From NCBI GenBank assembly GCA_030549495.1, contig JAUIRK010000913.1, positions 301,620-365,619 of the forward strand: DNA of 64,000 nucleotides, given 5' to 3'. Position numbers and translations under genes: made by a program. The notes beneath the pieces were generated by a model that worked only from the letters and a program-made list of their open reading frames with translations, made no database searches and was not told the origin of the DNA. The DNA comes from Nectonema munidae (Eukaryota > Nematomorpha > Nectonematoida > Nectonematidae). Positions 24,155 to 36,809 of the stretch are shown piece after piece (position 1 is the first letter of the stretch; every line of letters starts with the position of its first letter).

Positions 24155-26740
24155 TTTGTCAAAGATTTTGTTTCTAAATTGAAATCTGTTCATTTTTCTG
24201 TAGACCTAAATGAATATACATAAATAAATTTTCTTATACACTGACATTTTTAATATCGTAATAACTCACTAAGTTCCTAACCAAAACCAACATAAACAAA
24301 ATACGATTCACGAACAGCTGTGTCAGTTTATTATATATTTTAAAATCGGACTGATAGGCAAAAGATATCTTAAAAATGAGTTTGTTTTAGCATAAAAACT
24401 CATCTAAATATGATACAGGAAATTGTAAATGAAAAAAATAATAAAAACGTTGTATCCCTAACCTACAGATCCGACTAACCGTCTATGCCTAACCTAATCT
24501 ATCACTGACACAGTTTTGAGGCATATATTTGTGGCAATCCAAAGTTAAAGTGGTTAATCTAGTATACAGAAAATTATAACTAAATAGAAGGAATTAGAAC
24601 TCCCTATTGCTCTGGTGCTATTGCACATGGACAGTCGCGGTGAATATTTCTCGTCTTTTTCTTAGCATAAATCTGAAAAACTCTAAGATCTAGGTTTGCA
24701 TGGTCTCCCAAACATGGAATATATGTCGTAATGCTTATTCGTACTTACTTTATCGAAAAAAAATTCTTTAAATTCTACAGCCTTCTCTGGAATCAAGAAA
24801 AAGTTCTCCGAGTATAAGCAATAGTGAAAGAGTTGTCATAAACTTTTCCCAAAAGTTGCGATCTATTTTGTTCATATAAGGTGAAAAATTTCGGCTTTGT
24901 TAGAATTTTAATATAAAGATTTCTAAGACGCACTCAATACATTTGTGAACATTTTTATTCCTTTTTTTTCGCAATCCAAGATTGAGTCAAATGGAGTTTT
25001 TCCTAAAAATTGAGATTTGAGAGTAAAAGTCAGAGCAAATTTTGGTGTGCACTCAAAAGAGTCCAAGTAAGCAATTGAAAAAAGGTAGGAATGAATGTAT
25101 TTGACAGCTTTTTGTATTTTTTAAGGAAATGAAAGTCAATTTTGTCTTTAGGCTAATAAAGTCAATTTAAATTATACGAAGATAATAATCCTCATTAATC
25201 CGGTTCTTCAATTATTCGCATACAAATAAATGTCTTTATTTTAAGAATTTTCTTCTCTTAAGAATTTTCTTCTCTTTTTAACTTTGAATGCGGCAAAGAT
25301 AAAAAGATTAGCGTTTTTTAATAAAAATAATTGAGCATTTAAAGTTTTTGATAAAATAGTTGAGTTATATTCATAAACTTTCAGTAATATTAGGGTATTA
25401 TATTAACTCAGTAAAATTTGACAGCCAAATCATTGTTTTTTCACAATCCAGTTTTCTTCATTAAATATTCTGTTCGTATTAACGGGGATTGACTTTATTA
25501 TGAATGCGCTTTTTTAAACTAATCCTAAAACCTAACATTAAGATTTATCAGCAAAACAGGTAAAGTCAATAAAAATTGGTTTTAATAACTCAAAAATATA
25601 CATTGTAAATTTGACAACATTTATGTAGTCCAGTTTTTCACTAGATCAATGGAAGCATATTTTCTTATCTCATAATAAAATTTTTGAAGTTTGTTTTTAA
25701 CTAAAAGATTCTAAAGGATCAAAAAAAAGTATGACGTAGGGTTTAGTCGTGAAATTTTTTAAAATATAATATTTCTAAAAACATTTTAATAGCATACCGG
25801 TTTACATAAAATTTCAATTAAAGAAAAAATCTAAAATAAATAAATTTTATTTAAGTATGGTCATTTAATGTTAAAGGCAATTTTAAGTTATGTATAATAT
25901 AAAACAAAAATAAATAAATTTTAACTTTGACATAACATTAGTATATTTTATTGCAATATTATTCTATTACCCATCTCTAAACGTTTTATGAAAGAATCCA
26001 CTTTTCATTTTTTTACTGTTACCAAAAGGTTATTGAAACCGTTCGAATTATTTTTTCAAAATATTGTTAATTTTTTACCATGAACATTTGATAAGTCAAC
26101 TGATTAACCAAATCAGTTTATTTTATATCCTAAAGAAATTGCAAATATAAAGAAATAAAGTATTTATTGAAATTTATATCATTATTTTTTGGAATAAAAT
26201 AAAATCTCCCAAAATGTAACAAAATTTTTTGCATATATCATTAGAATCTCCTGTTTTGTTTACTATAAGTGAAAATATTTCATTTATTTATTTTAACTAA
26301 GATGAAAATATATATTTAAGCTAAAAGAAGCCAATTGAACTCATTTCAAAAATATGGATTATTTCTATAAGTAAGTCATGAGTATCACATTATTGTAAGC
26401 TATCATGTATCACGATTAAAGAAAAGTAAAAATATATAGGCAAAAGAAGGTTTTTATAATTAATCGGTTTGATATTTCTGTGTTAGTGCCAAATACTTCA
26501 ATACTATCTTTTTTCTTTGTTTCTTGTCCTTGAAAATTCTAATTTAAGTTGATTAAATGTCTAAATACATACATCGTATATATGCATACATACAAAATTC
26601 ATTTTATCCGTAGATATTTTTGAAAGTAATTATTTATAAATTTAGTTGATATAAAAGAATGTTTGAAAAAGAAGTAAAAGTTAATTTGAACATGTAGAAG
26701 AGCCAAAAAGATCATTTAAAAAATGTATTTCTTCCTCATC
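24155..26740. other. AT-rich intergenic DNA
   Basis: No open frame of protein-like composition, tRNA or paired inverted ends were found across about 2.6 kb. Confidence 0.4.
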
Positions 26741-26744
26741 ACGT

Positions 26745-26885
26745 AATAATTATCATCATTATCCTTAATACCATCATGAACTATTCATATCATCATCACC
26801 ATCGATATCATGATCAAATTGATTTAGCACATCACCGTTTCATCCTTCTTCAATCAATATCATCATCATAAAAATCAACATACTT
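26745..26885. repeat. Degenerate ATC-rich microsatellite
   Basis: The stretch is built largely from ATC and ATCATC units interrupted by point changes (for example CATATCATCATCACCATC). Confidence 0.6.
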
Positions 26886-27281
26886 ATCATAATTACCATT
26901 CTTTAAGAGTTTCGTGCTGATAAATGAGTCTGTATATATGTATCAACCTTATTTATATGACCTTTGAGCAGGGGGGTAGCAAGTGAGGGGGGCTCTACTA
27001 CTTTCACTGCCCCCAACTTCATTTTTTTGGATTTATAGTATATTTTTATATAAGGATGAGCATTAGAGTGATTACTAAAAAAATTTTTATAAAATTAAAT
27101 AGCAAAACCTCTTACATTAGAGTGGAACAATTGTTTCCAGATATCATTAGTAAAATCAAATTAAATTTTTTTTTTAAAAAACTTCCCGTTATTTTTTATT
27201 TATAAGACATGTTTTTTAAAAAAAATTAATTATAAAATTACCTTTAATTTTTTTAATATTTTTACGTTCAAGCCTTAAAAA

Positions 27282-27960
27282 ATGTCTTCAAAAAATTCTA
27301 ACAACAGCGTAAAAGCTAATCTTTCTATTTGGAAATAAATTTACTTTCCTAAAAGGAATCCTAGCATTCCATTTGTTGAAAAAATTTCAAATCTTACACG
27401 GATGCCGACAAATTGTCAAATTCATGGAAACTTTGCTTTTTTGTTCAACACGAAAAAGCTACAACAAGATCGAGTAAAAACTATGATTGATGATATAGAA
27501 ATGGTTTGGAAAGAAACTTTATCGTTTAATCGATTTAAATGACAAAAACCAAAAAAAAACCATCAAATATTACAACAATGCTTTCTCAGTTGTTTGATGA
27601 CACTAATAAAAAGGGCGAATGGAAAAGCACAGAGGATAAAAAAAACTCTACCAGAAGCAGATTCAAAGTGGAAGTAAAGTTGGTTATTCTACTGTCAATC
27701 AAGCTCCTTTATAATCAGTGCACCCAAGAAAACACATTTATGTTCTAACAAAATCAAGTTCCTTCGAGTCGTTATCCACACATGACATTATCCGTGAATC
27801 CGACTCCAACTCTAATATTGAGTCTGAACCGAAGCTCTACTCGCATTCCTGTTCTTCCTCTGAAGACAAACTAAATTACAAAAGAGCAGGAACTTCAAAA
27901 CCAAGTTTACTGATATACAAGAATAACATATCAACACACAAAGCGCATGGCATTCTCGAA
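27282..27960 (+). pseudogene. N-terminal remnant of an unnamed hAT-type protein
   Basis: Starting at an ATG (MSSKNSNN), the translation gives FPKRNPSIPFVEKIS, then MIDDIEMVWKETLSFNRF, then QQCFLSCLMTLIK and LPEADSKWK. After that a frame change leads to a Ser/Glu-rich stretch ending KRAGTSKPSL. From memory, these motifs in this order belong to a multi-copy protein family of arthropods and cnidarians that has no assigned name. Stops interrupt the frame at three or more places. The C-terminal half appears at 30178-30955, after a foreign insertion. Confidence 0.5.
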
Positions 27961-27989
27961 ACAAATTTTAAACAGTGTTATAATGTTCC

Positions 27990-29480
27990 AGTTTTATGTC
28001 AGTCGGTTATATGGAAACAAATATATCAACTCCACCTTTTGTATAGTCATACAGTTTATACAATGCTGGCTTTTTATTCTTATTTTAGAAACACCTAAAA
28101 TAGGAGTCATTAATGATGCAATTAAAACGTTCTTATTACTAGTTTTCCTTTTAACTATATAACTATGTAAACTTAACGACTTAAAATAGTTTTTTTCCCA
28201 AAAAATTTTGTAAGAAAAATTATCTCTATCGGTCAATGAAATAAGTTCTTTGGAAATACCTATTCTTGTAGACATTATTGTTCTTAAACATGTTATTTTT
28301 TCTTTAAACAACCACTCAATTAATTTTAAAGATGTATAAAATCTATCTAAAGTGATATTTCTACCTTGTTGTATGATCTCTTGACTTTATTTTAACCGTT
28401 TCTTCAGTTGTGTTCAGATAATATGGGTCTTCGCCCTCAATTGGTCTGCCAACATAAACGCTTGATTGGTATCTAAAAGCATATTCAACACTGCAAAGAG
28501 ATCTGAATAACAGTCCATACTTTGCAGGTTTAAGTGGGCTATATACTTGAAATTTTACAGCAGTTCTAGATGGATACAAAGATTCATCTATTGTTAAAAA
28601 AGATGTTGGATTTACAACAATTTTCATTAAACATTTCAAAAATATTACGAAATGCAGCAAATCTATCGAACTTCCATCTTTCCTCTCTCGTCGAAACTAA
28701 ATCAAAGCACAAATGTTTATTCAAAAAATAAAATCTCTTCATACTCATAGTGGAAGCAAATATAGGACAACCAAAATCTGACCACAAAAATTTTACTCTC
28801 AAGTAATTTTGTTTTAGCAATGCTCTCAAATAAGTCAGACCAATAAAAGCATGCAGTTCTTCAATGTCTATGTTATGTATGTGAGGATACCTAACATCAT
28901 CAAGTTTTTCTTTATTGTTATCTTTGATATTAATATTTGTCTTATGTATTATTTCATTCAAAATTTACTCACTTAAAAACAAATTCAAGCATTCTTTAGG
29001 GGATTCCGCAAAAACATTTGATTTCAGACCAACAACTCCTCTGATTATATTTTCGCTTCCCTGTCTACCAACATTTATTGGTTCAACATTTGACCATAAA
29101 AGTTCCTTATCTTTTATCCCTTGTTGTTTTTCTAAAGAATTAGCTTTCAATACAGATCTAAAAGTTTCTTCTGTCTGTACAGGAATTCTATCAAATCTAT
29201 TTTCATCTAAACAATCATTAATAGAAAATAAAAGTCTACGCTGAATTTCGAGACTCGTGCCAATACTTCTGGTATTTTGATCGAAGTCGTTTTCCAACTC
29301 TTAGGAAACATCGTCCTCTTCTGATGGGCAAAGTTCTCAATAAATTGAGTCGGAATCACTTTCACTAGTTGATGAATTTGATGTTTAAGCATCTTGATCA
29401 TGAAATAATTGAAAGATGTTATCTATACTCAATGACTCTTCGGCACAAACATCTTTTGATGAACCCTACTGTTTTTATTA
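27990..29480 (-). pseudogene. piggyBac transposase remnant
   Basis: On the minus strand an acidic N-terminal region is followed by DVRYPHIHNIDIEELHAFIG, FDRFAAFRNIFEMFNENC, LTIDESLYPSRTAVKF with KPAKYGLLF, and later ISLTDRDNFSYKIFWEK. This is the DDE_Tnp_1_7 (piggyBac) domain in order, with the catalytic Asp of the T-I-D-E motif present. It is broken into at least four open pieces by frame changes near 28960, near 28640 and between 28311 and 28380, and the cysteine-rich C terminus is missing. piggyBac enzymes move elements by precise TTAA insertion. The termini could not be located, so its exact extent inside the larger element is open. Confidence 0.85.
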
Positions 29481-30159
29481 TGACGTCATAAGCATTGAAG
29501 GATGTGAAAAATTGATCAAGCCAAGTTTTTAAGCTCTTGTACTCTAGATCAAAGCCTTCTATTACTGACAAAAGTAAGGAAGAAATTGAAGAAAAAGTAA
29601 GAAAGCATGTACCTTACGTTTTTTGATTTTCATATTTATTAATGCTTTATGAAAGCCTGATCGAGTTCTGTGACTTTTCAAGCAGAAAACTTATAAAAAG
29701 TCAGTAAATAAACATACGTGGCCTTTAGGTTTTGATAACTAAATCTTATTTTTTTATGTTTTTATATAAACAAAGTTGCCGGGTAAATAGTTGTTGTGAA
29801 TCAGCATTAGTTGCTGATTTATAAATAAAGTATTTTCAAATATATCCTTTCAGTTCAATGACCTATTATAAAAATTTACTTTTTTAAACAGTTAACGAAA
29901 TAAAAGTTACAATATGTTGAATTTTTATTCAAAATTTATGGTTTCTCAGGGGAAAAATTGCTTAAAACTTAATAAGAAAAGAAGAAACTTTTTAATTCTA
30001 TTCTGTCATTTTTACAACACATACATTGTGAAAATATTTCATATAAAAAAAATATATAACTTCTTTTAAATCGCTACAAATACTCATTAAGAAAAAGTGA
30101 AAAAAGCTAATTTAGTTAAGTTATTAGTTTTTGAATAAATTGAAAATATTTTTTAAAGT

Positions 30160-30177
30160 GGGGGGGGGGGGGGGGGG
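30160..30177 (+). repeat. Poly-G run, 18 bases
   Basis: An uninterrupted G run sits directly 5' of the second coding remnant of the hAT-type element. It is translated as poly-Gly only by chance. Confidence 0.95.
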
Positions 30178-30955
30178 CGGATTAAATGGTACTGCTAAGG
30201 CTATTCACAAAGAACTACATAATCTGATCGACGAATACAATGCTTGGAAAAATATTTGCATGATAATCTGCGACACATCTGGCGTAAATTCTGGTTGTTT
30301 GCAGGGTAATGTTAAATTGATCCAGAATGATGTCATTAGCAAAGGCTTTCGGAAGCCACAGTACATCGGCTTACATCACGTACTCGATCTGCTTATAAAA
30401 CCCGTATGGGATTTTTTCATTCCGAAACAAAGCACCAGCCAAGAACTTAACTTCTCTTTTATTGACGAAATATCGAAGAACTACAATTCTCTTAGAGCCA
30501 ACTATACCCGGTTCTTCCAACAGATAATGTTAACACAGGCGCAAACCCTGGATGGCCGAACGACTTCAAGTTTTGAACTATGCCAGGCATATCCTCACTA
30601 CAAAACAACTTTAAAGTGGACCAAAATATACTGGAAGAAACTCCCGAACATACATCAAGCAAGATGGAATTGGCGTGCAATAAACGCTCTTATAGCATTT
30701 TTCTTTTGGCCGATTGGCCTAGCATCCTCGGAACAGCATGCGAGTTCATCTCTTATGAGTGGGCTGACGCTTGATTTCATACACAGCACTACAACGAAAG
30801 CATCTTTAACGAAGTGTTAACTTCACTAAACAAGACAAAGTGCAAAAAGGTAATAAATTGCTTGAAGAGACACTGGAAAGTTAAAAAATCAATTCCAAGA
30901 TCCAAACAAAATACTGAACGTGCGGTAAACTGTATGGAGGAATTACATTGTTGCT
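30178..30955 (+). pseudogene. C-terminal remnant of an unnamed hAT-type protein
   Basis: The translation begins NGTAKAIHKELHNLIDEYNA and continues with ICDTSGVNSGCLQGN, YIGLHHVLDLLIKPVWDFF, FELCQAYPHYK, KKLPNIHQARWNWRAINALI and, after a frame change near 30710, CEFISYEWADAWF and KCKKVINCLKRHWKV to a stop near 30955. The spacing of an Asp in CDT.S.N, a His-rich HHVLDL and a Trp-bearing helix resembles the D, C/H and W landmarks of hAT transposases. Together with the 8-bp target duplication this supports a hAT-like enzyme, although the family is one I know only as uncharacterised. The frame is open for about 180 codons, so this half is better kept than the N-terminal half. Confidence 0.65.
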
Positions 30956-31701
30956 GAAAAAATTTTTAATTTTTGAACCTAGTTTATAGGAAAAAAAATT
31001 TTAAGTTTATTTTATGGTCCTTTTTACTTATCTCTATTAATATCTTTTGTGCAAATAAAATTTGTTTAAGTATAATGATTACCTTCTTGAATAAGATAAC
31101 TTACAGTTATTACATTTTTAAAAAAATCTTTTTTTCAAATTTTTTTTCAACGTGTAGGGGGAAAGTTTTTTTGTAAAATGCAAAAATAATAGTATTTTTT
31201 AATTACACATAAATTTTCCTCGTTTGCAAGTAGTTTCATCAAAAAATAATTTTTGTAATTACCTTAATGAGCACATATGAATTAATTGAGACTTTATTTG
31301 TATAACACCAACTGAATGCGCCTGTCTCTTGCCAACTTCAATGTGTTTGCTCATATGATATGTATAGAAAATCTATGCTATGAATGTGTGTATGCATAGA
31401 TTCAACTGCTTTTCGAGTTTTACTCCTCTTTTTAGACATGATTGATGGACACTGAAGGAATAAAACAGTTTCCTTGTGTGACTGAGTATCATCAGAATGA
31501 CTTTGTTTTTCAAAAAAGTTAAGAAGGATTCAACTTTACTAGTAGTTGACAACAGATAATTCAAAAATATATCTGCACACATACGTTTTAATAAGACTTG
31601 TTTCACTTTGATGCTTATAAAAACTTTAGCCCCCCCCCCCCCCCCCAACTCCTCTTCTGCCCCTCCAACTTCCAATTTCTGACTACGCCACTTCCTTTGA
31701 G

Positions 31702-32640
31702 GCATAATGGCTCATAGTCACGTAACAAGAGGGACGAGAGGGGGTGTGTGCTCCAGATGGTACCAATTATATTTATTAATAAAAAATTTTGTAGGAATAT
31801 TATACACTTTTAGTAATGTAAAATGGTTTGATACACATCGTATACTTATTTGGCATACCGATATACCAGAGGCCAGCGGGGAGTGAATTTATAGATCGGG
31901 TAGGGGAGATGCTCTCCCCGCCGGGAAGGGTGCGAGTAGGGAAACAATTTTCCCAATGATCAAATATAAAAGTATTTCATGAAATAAAAATATGAGATAT
32001 TTTAAGCTAATTTATAAATGATTCGTTATTTTGTCCAACAAAAATGAACTCTTCCACTTTTTTTGGATTCAAGCTACTTCGTTTACTGTTTACAATATTT
32101 GAACCGGAACTGAACAATCTTTCTAATTGAGAGTTGCTTGCTGGTATTATTTTATTAAGATATAATTCTGAAAATATATATTTCGATAGTATTTTGTAAT
32201 TTTTTAAAACATATTTGGAAAGACTTATAAGACTATTATAAGAATAATTAAAAAATTAGATCAGAAGAAAATGAGAGTCCATTTTGATGAAAGAAGAATT
32301 AAGAAAAGGAAAAGAAGTCGGAAAGAGCCGCCATTTTTTTCGACGACGCACTGAATAGTGAAAAAATGACGAATTCTATAGAAAAGTATAGGGATGCATG
32401 GATTAGTGAGACCGTATGATACGAAATAAATTTCGATTTCATATGAGATTTCGTTCAACCAACCCAAAATTTTTTTCAGTATTATTGAAATCATGTTGAA
32501 AAGTAAATAGGGTATGTATATATTTACAAAAAGATAATGAAGATAATAAAGATTTTGTAAATAATGTATATATTTTCAGAATATGGATGATCAAATTTTC
32601 TATCAGTTCCCCGATAACGGGGTTAAAACCTTCCCCACAT
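31702..32640. other. Intergenic DNA, GC-richer patch
   Basis: A GC-rich patch at about 31870-31945 (GGGGAGATGCTCTCCCCG is a near-perfect palindrome) stands out from AT-rich surroundings. No gene was seen. Confidence 0.4.
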
Positions 32641-32649
32641 CGTTAATTC

Positions 32650-32830
32650 AGCTGTATGTTTGAAACATACATTCTTGTAAAATTATATATATTAAGGTAG
32701 TACAGTTATGCAGTAACGAGGACCGGTATTATGCGTTTAGTATGATGGAACGTACAGGCATACCTGGACTCAGCATTCAGGGCGGGACCACGATATCCGA
32801 AAGGATGGATGCGAACGTCGCAAACACAAA
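32650..32830 (+). repeat. Direct repeat, copy A
   Basis: This block starts TTGAAACATACATTCTTGTAAA and ends GGATGCGAACGTCGCA. The same order of text, with changes, is found at 33470-33631, about 640 bp downstream. The end is the best-kept part (TATCCG...GAATGG/GATGG...GCGAACGTCGCA). Confidence 0.6.
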
Positions 32831-33469
32831 CCCAGGCTGAGAAGTTCTTGGGGGTATATCCCAAAAAAAGATATCATAAGTGACAATCGATATACAATAG
32901 CCACCAAGCATTAGGGAATTCTGCATTCTGCTTTCCTGATTGGCACAAGCTATAATTCCTAAAACAGTTTCATTGTACAAGTTAGGGTAGCCATAGTCGG
33001 TAATCTGTCATCTGTAGGAGTTTGCTTCTAGGATCAATTATTATATACTCATATTGCAAAATATATATATTCTTAGAATTATCTTATATATGCCTATTAA
33101 GTATATATCGTACAGAGTCAAATTCCAGGTGAAGTTTGTTACTAATCTAGCATGCCATAAAATTTCCTATATTTTAATCTTTTATAACATGCACAAGAAT
33201 CAATATTATATAAGATATTGCATGTATTTTATTTTGTATTTTTTACTATATCCCTATTATAATCATAACTTCCTTATTTAGTAACATACTACATTTCTTT
33301 GTGCCGCTTTTTTATCCTTGTTTTCTTCCTCTGAAGAATTCAAAGGGTTTTGGGGTTAAGAAGTGCTCTGCCGACCCAATTCTAACATTGTAAGTTAGTA
33401 ATCAAGAAAACACTAGACATTAAGAATGTTTTCCATTTTGGGAGGATTGTATCGTTCTCTTACCTGAAA

Positions 33470-33631
33470 TTTGAAACATATATTTGTAAAATAATATTTA
33501 TCAAGGTTTAGTCATTCACTGCAAGGGCTGTTCTTAGGATTTTAGTGGGATGGAAAGTCCTGGCAGATCCTAAAAATCATTATTCCGGCCAGGACGACGT
33601 TATCCGTAAGAATGGGTACGAACGTCGCATA
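33470..33631 (+). repeat. Direct repeat, copy B
   Basis: It begins TTGAAACATATATTTGTAAAA and ends GGGTACGAACGTCGCA. It is a diverged copy of 32650-32830 in the same orientation. Class unknown: it could be a SINE-like element or the two ends of a small composite unit. Confidence 0.6.
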
Positions 33632-33639
33632 AAATTCAA

Positions 33640-35160
33640 AACTTAACTTTTACTAATTTTACTGAATTCTTTATTAGATTAAAAATTGTAAAGTTGTTTG
33701 AACTGTAGTAATTTTAAGGACAGTTAAGGTTACTAATATTTTCTAGTTATCTTAACTTGATTTATTTATCATTGAAGTTTATTTAGAAATACTTACTTTT
33801 TTACTAATTTATTTAGCAAAACTCTAAACTATAATTTTTAACTTTTTGCTAATTTTGCTGGTAGTTTACACTTTCAAACTGGCAAACTTTACATATCCAT
33901 TAGTCGAATTTTGGACAGCCTTAGTAATTTAGTTAGTTAGTGTAACTAACTCTGTAATCTCTACTTTCTATTTGAACCTCTATTGATAGTAGGTTTGGTT
34001 ACTTCATTAACAAGAAATTACCTAAAGCCAGCAAAGATCCTGCGAGAGTTTTAGGCACATAAAATCTATTATACATTTTTCAAATTTTCTTTTTCAAATT
34101 TATGAAATTTGTGCGCTTGAATTAGGGTGTTGTTTCCATAAATAAAAATTCTAGGAAGAAGCCGAGTATCTTTATCTTTTGGGTAATTGAGATCGAAAAC
34201 GTAATAAAATAGTATGAGCAAGATAATGTTTTCCTATTGCTGCTATATAAAAAAGTGAGATGATCAGCAACAATCTTGGTAGCTCTCACATCTAAAATTT
34301 CGGAGGATATGCAATACTGGAAAGTTCATTCTGAACAAACTAAAAAAATAAAAAGTGAAAAAGATTAAATATAGAAAGAAAATTTCACCTGAAGGAAAAA
34401 TAGTTTGTTTGAACAGTCCTGCTTTTCCTTTCTTATTGTTTGTTAACTATCCACATTGTTATTTGTAAAAAGTTTTTGTTCATCCCAAAAAAGTATTCAA
34501 AGAGCCTTTTGTTTTCTAATCCGTTAGAATATATTTCTGTCAATTTTTGAAACACATGTTCAAGTTATTATTAATCGAATTCAAGTCAAGTTCTAGATTC
34601 ATTAAAAAAATATTTTCCATCTGAAAAAAATGAGAAATATACGATAAACTTGATGTTCATAATTTTTGAAATAAGGAAAAGCTTCAAATATAGAATGGAA
34701 TAATCATCTTTCCTATGAAAATTTTCAAATGAAGAATATAAAAGGCCGTTTCTTAAATGAATTTGTGTTACTGAATTGAAGATAGTTGGAAGCTTCTTTG
34801 CACAATTTTTTTTACTGTTGATGCACTATTGTTAAGGTATTTAAGCCCTCTGGATCACCAATGTAACAGTACATTTTTCTTCAACAAAGTTCAGATTTTT
34901 ACTCGCAATTGAGATCAAAAGATTTAACTTCTAAGGACCAATCTTATTACAAATAAGTTTCTCAATTTCCTTTTCAGGTTGATCAAAGCTATTCCGTCAA
35001 TGTTATATCTAAATGTATACAAAATGATCAATTCTGAAAAAAGAAATAATGAAAAACGTCCTATAGATGACAAAATATAGCTGGAAAATTTTTCAAAATT
35101 TCTTCAAGTATTTGTGACGATGTTACTAAGTCGATTTGATTTGCGGCATTTTCCAAAGCC
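33640..35160. other. AT-rich intergenic DNA
   Basis: No gene or repeat with clear ends was found. Confidence 0.4.
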
Positions 35161-36795
35161 TATTCATGACATTAAATTTCGTTTCTTCGAATCCCTCGAA
35201 TCCTAAGCAGCAGGTATGTCTCTCTTTAGAGTCCAGCAGTAATCAGCCATCATGACTATATCCCAGCCTCCCTGATACATGGCCTCCATCCTTTTTGTCT
35301 TGATGAAAACTCTCTCCCTGCTCATCACTCATTGATCTCAGATTTTCAGGAAACCGATGCATATGTAAGAATAAGTAATGCATTTTGATGCTCATGTTGA
35401 ATCCAAGGTTTCTCAAAGCAGTCAGCAAATTGATGACAAGGTCCGCATAGCCTATAGCCTTGTTGTTGCCAAGAAAGTTTTTCACGACCAGTACAAAAGC
35501 CTTCGATGTTACCAGTTCCACTTCGTTCATTGAGTTTTCAAATTGAGGATCTCTGATGAGCTGACAGATTTGAGGATCATCAAAGATGCCAGCTTTCAAC
35601 TTCTCTATGATTAATCCTAGAAAAGTATAGCACAAGTAAGCAGTCACCATCCTTATCTAGAGCTTTGGTGAACTGTTTGATCAAACCGGCTTTATGTGCA
35701 GTGATGAAGAGAGAATCTTGTCTCTCTCTACCAGAGGAATCTTAATGACATTCTTTGCTCTGCAGGGCACCAGTTCTTGCCGCACTGGCAAGTCCTTCTT
35801 TGTGTAATTTTGAGCAGTGTCCCTACTATCCCACATACACAGAAAGCATGGGTACTTGGTGAAGCCAGACTGTTGCCTCAACAAAAAATTTATCATCTTC
35901 AGGCCAACATAAATAAACCACTCATGCTGATCATAACAAATTTTTTCAAGCACATACTTCACCGCTTCATACTGCTCCTTCAGCTTAGTTGAATGAAAAA
36001 GGGATACAGAGGCTAACTGGTTGCCGTTATGAAGTAGAACACATTTCAGTGATCGCTTGATGCCTCCAATCTTTGGGTTCATACTGTCGCACTCCAAGAC
36101 TGTGCAGAAGCTGAGCAATATCTGTACAGTACACCAAATCCTTCTCTTTAAAGAATAAATGGAGGAACTCTTGATGTTTGTTGGGATAAAAAGTAACATG
36201 AGCACTGTTAGCAAGGCGGCTATTTTCTTTCAATCTAGATGCCAATAGCACGGCAGAGGACTTTGACAAGCTGAGATCGCAAACTAGATCATTTAACTCA
36301 TTTTGGGAAAAAAGATGTGGAGCATCATTGTTAAGAACCGCTTCTTCTTCTTCATCATCATCATCTTCTGGAACACTAGTGGAAGCTTCATCGCTGACAT
36401 TAGGAAGTTCTCCAAAAACAGGCACTGGAATTTCATCACAGTGATCTACAGGACGACGTGCGGATTCAAGATCGGGATACGTGAGGCTGATTCGGTTCTT
36501 TTTGTTGATTCCAGTCACATCCATAGCACAGAAGTTGCGGTCAGTGACATGGTTTTTTGGCTCCCTCCAAATGATGGGAATTTCAGGTCCACTGACACAG
36601 ATACTCGGTGCATGACTCGCATACCATGTGTGGCGCCCAAACTTTATCTTGGTCACCAAGTTTAATATCAAAATAAAATTGGTAAGCACACTTTATGTGA
36701 CTAGGATTTCTGTTAGATATAATGATGTATTCACCGCAGATGTAGCAAATACGTTAGGCTTATTTTTGCAAGATCTCCTAATCGAAGCCATTTCA
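35160..36795 (-). pseudogene. Unclassified repeat-family protein, broken
   Basis: Read on the minus strand from the ATG at about 36792 (MASIRRSCKNK), the sequence gives a Cys pair CYICGEY, then GDQDKVWAPHMVC, then TGINKKNRISLTYPDL and CDEIPVPVFGEL, an acidic run of Asp/Glu, and a helical segment. Later it gives CVLLHNGNQLASVSL, FTKYPCFLCMWDSRD, EKLKAGIFDDPQ and MSDEQGESFHQD. I recall this order from a multi-copy protein family in crustaceans, Hydra and fish that is normally left uncharacterised. It behaves like a mobile element, but I cannot assign a superfamily. The copy is split over three frames with several breaks. Base composition is clearly richer in GC than the surroundings, which suggests recent arrival. 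Terminal repeats were not found. Confidence 0.6.
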
Positions 36796-36809
36796 TTCAC
36801 CTGTAATAT

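Larger units (their letters stand above)
26969..31693 (+). mobile_element. hAT-type element, 4.7 kb, with perfect 8-bp target duplication
   Basis: The left end CAGGGGGGTAGCAAG (26969) and the complement of the right end, AAGTGGCGTAGTCAG (31693), agree at 11 of 15 positions. The flanking 8-mers are identical: CCTTTGAG at 26961-26968 and at 31694-31701. Inside lie two separated coding remnants of one protein family on the plus strand (27282-27960 and 30178-30955) and a piggyBac transposase remnant on the minus strand between them. Poly-G (30160-30177) and poly-C (31630-31646) runs lie inside. The terminus is shared with MITEs at 4098-4752 and 9737-10507, which makes this a candidate autonomous parent family. 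The ends are clear. The order of nesting is inference. Confidence 0.75.

Noticed and set aside
27718-28162. Plus-strand frames overlapping the 3' part of the piggyBac remnant
   Set aside because: Beyond about 27960 they are the complement of the piggyBac coding strand. Only the part before that was used for the hAT-type remnant.
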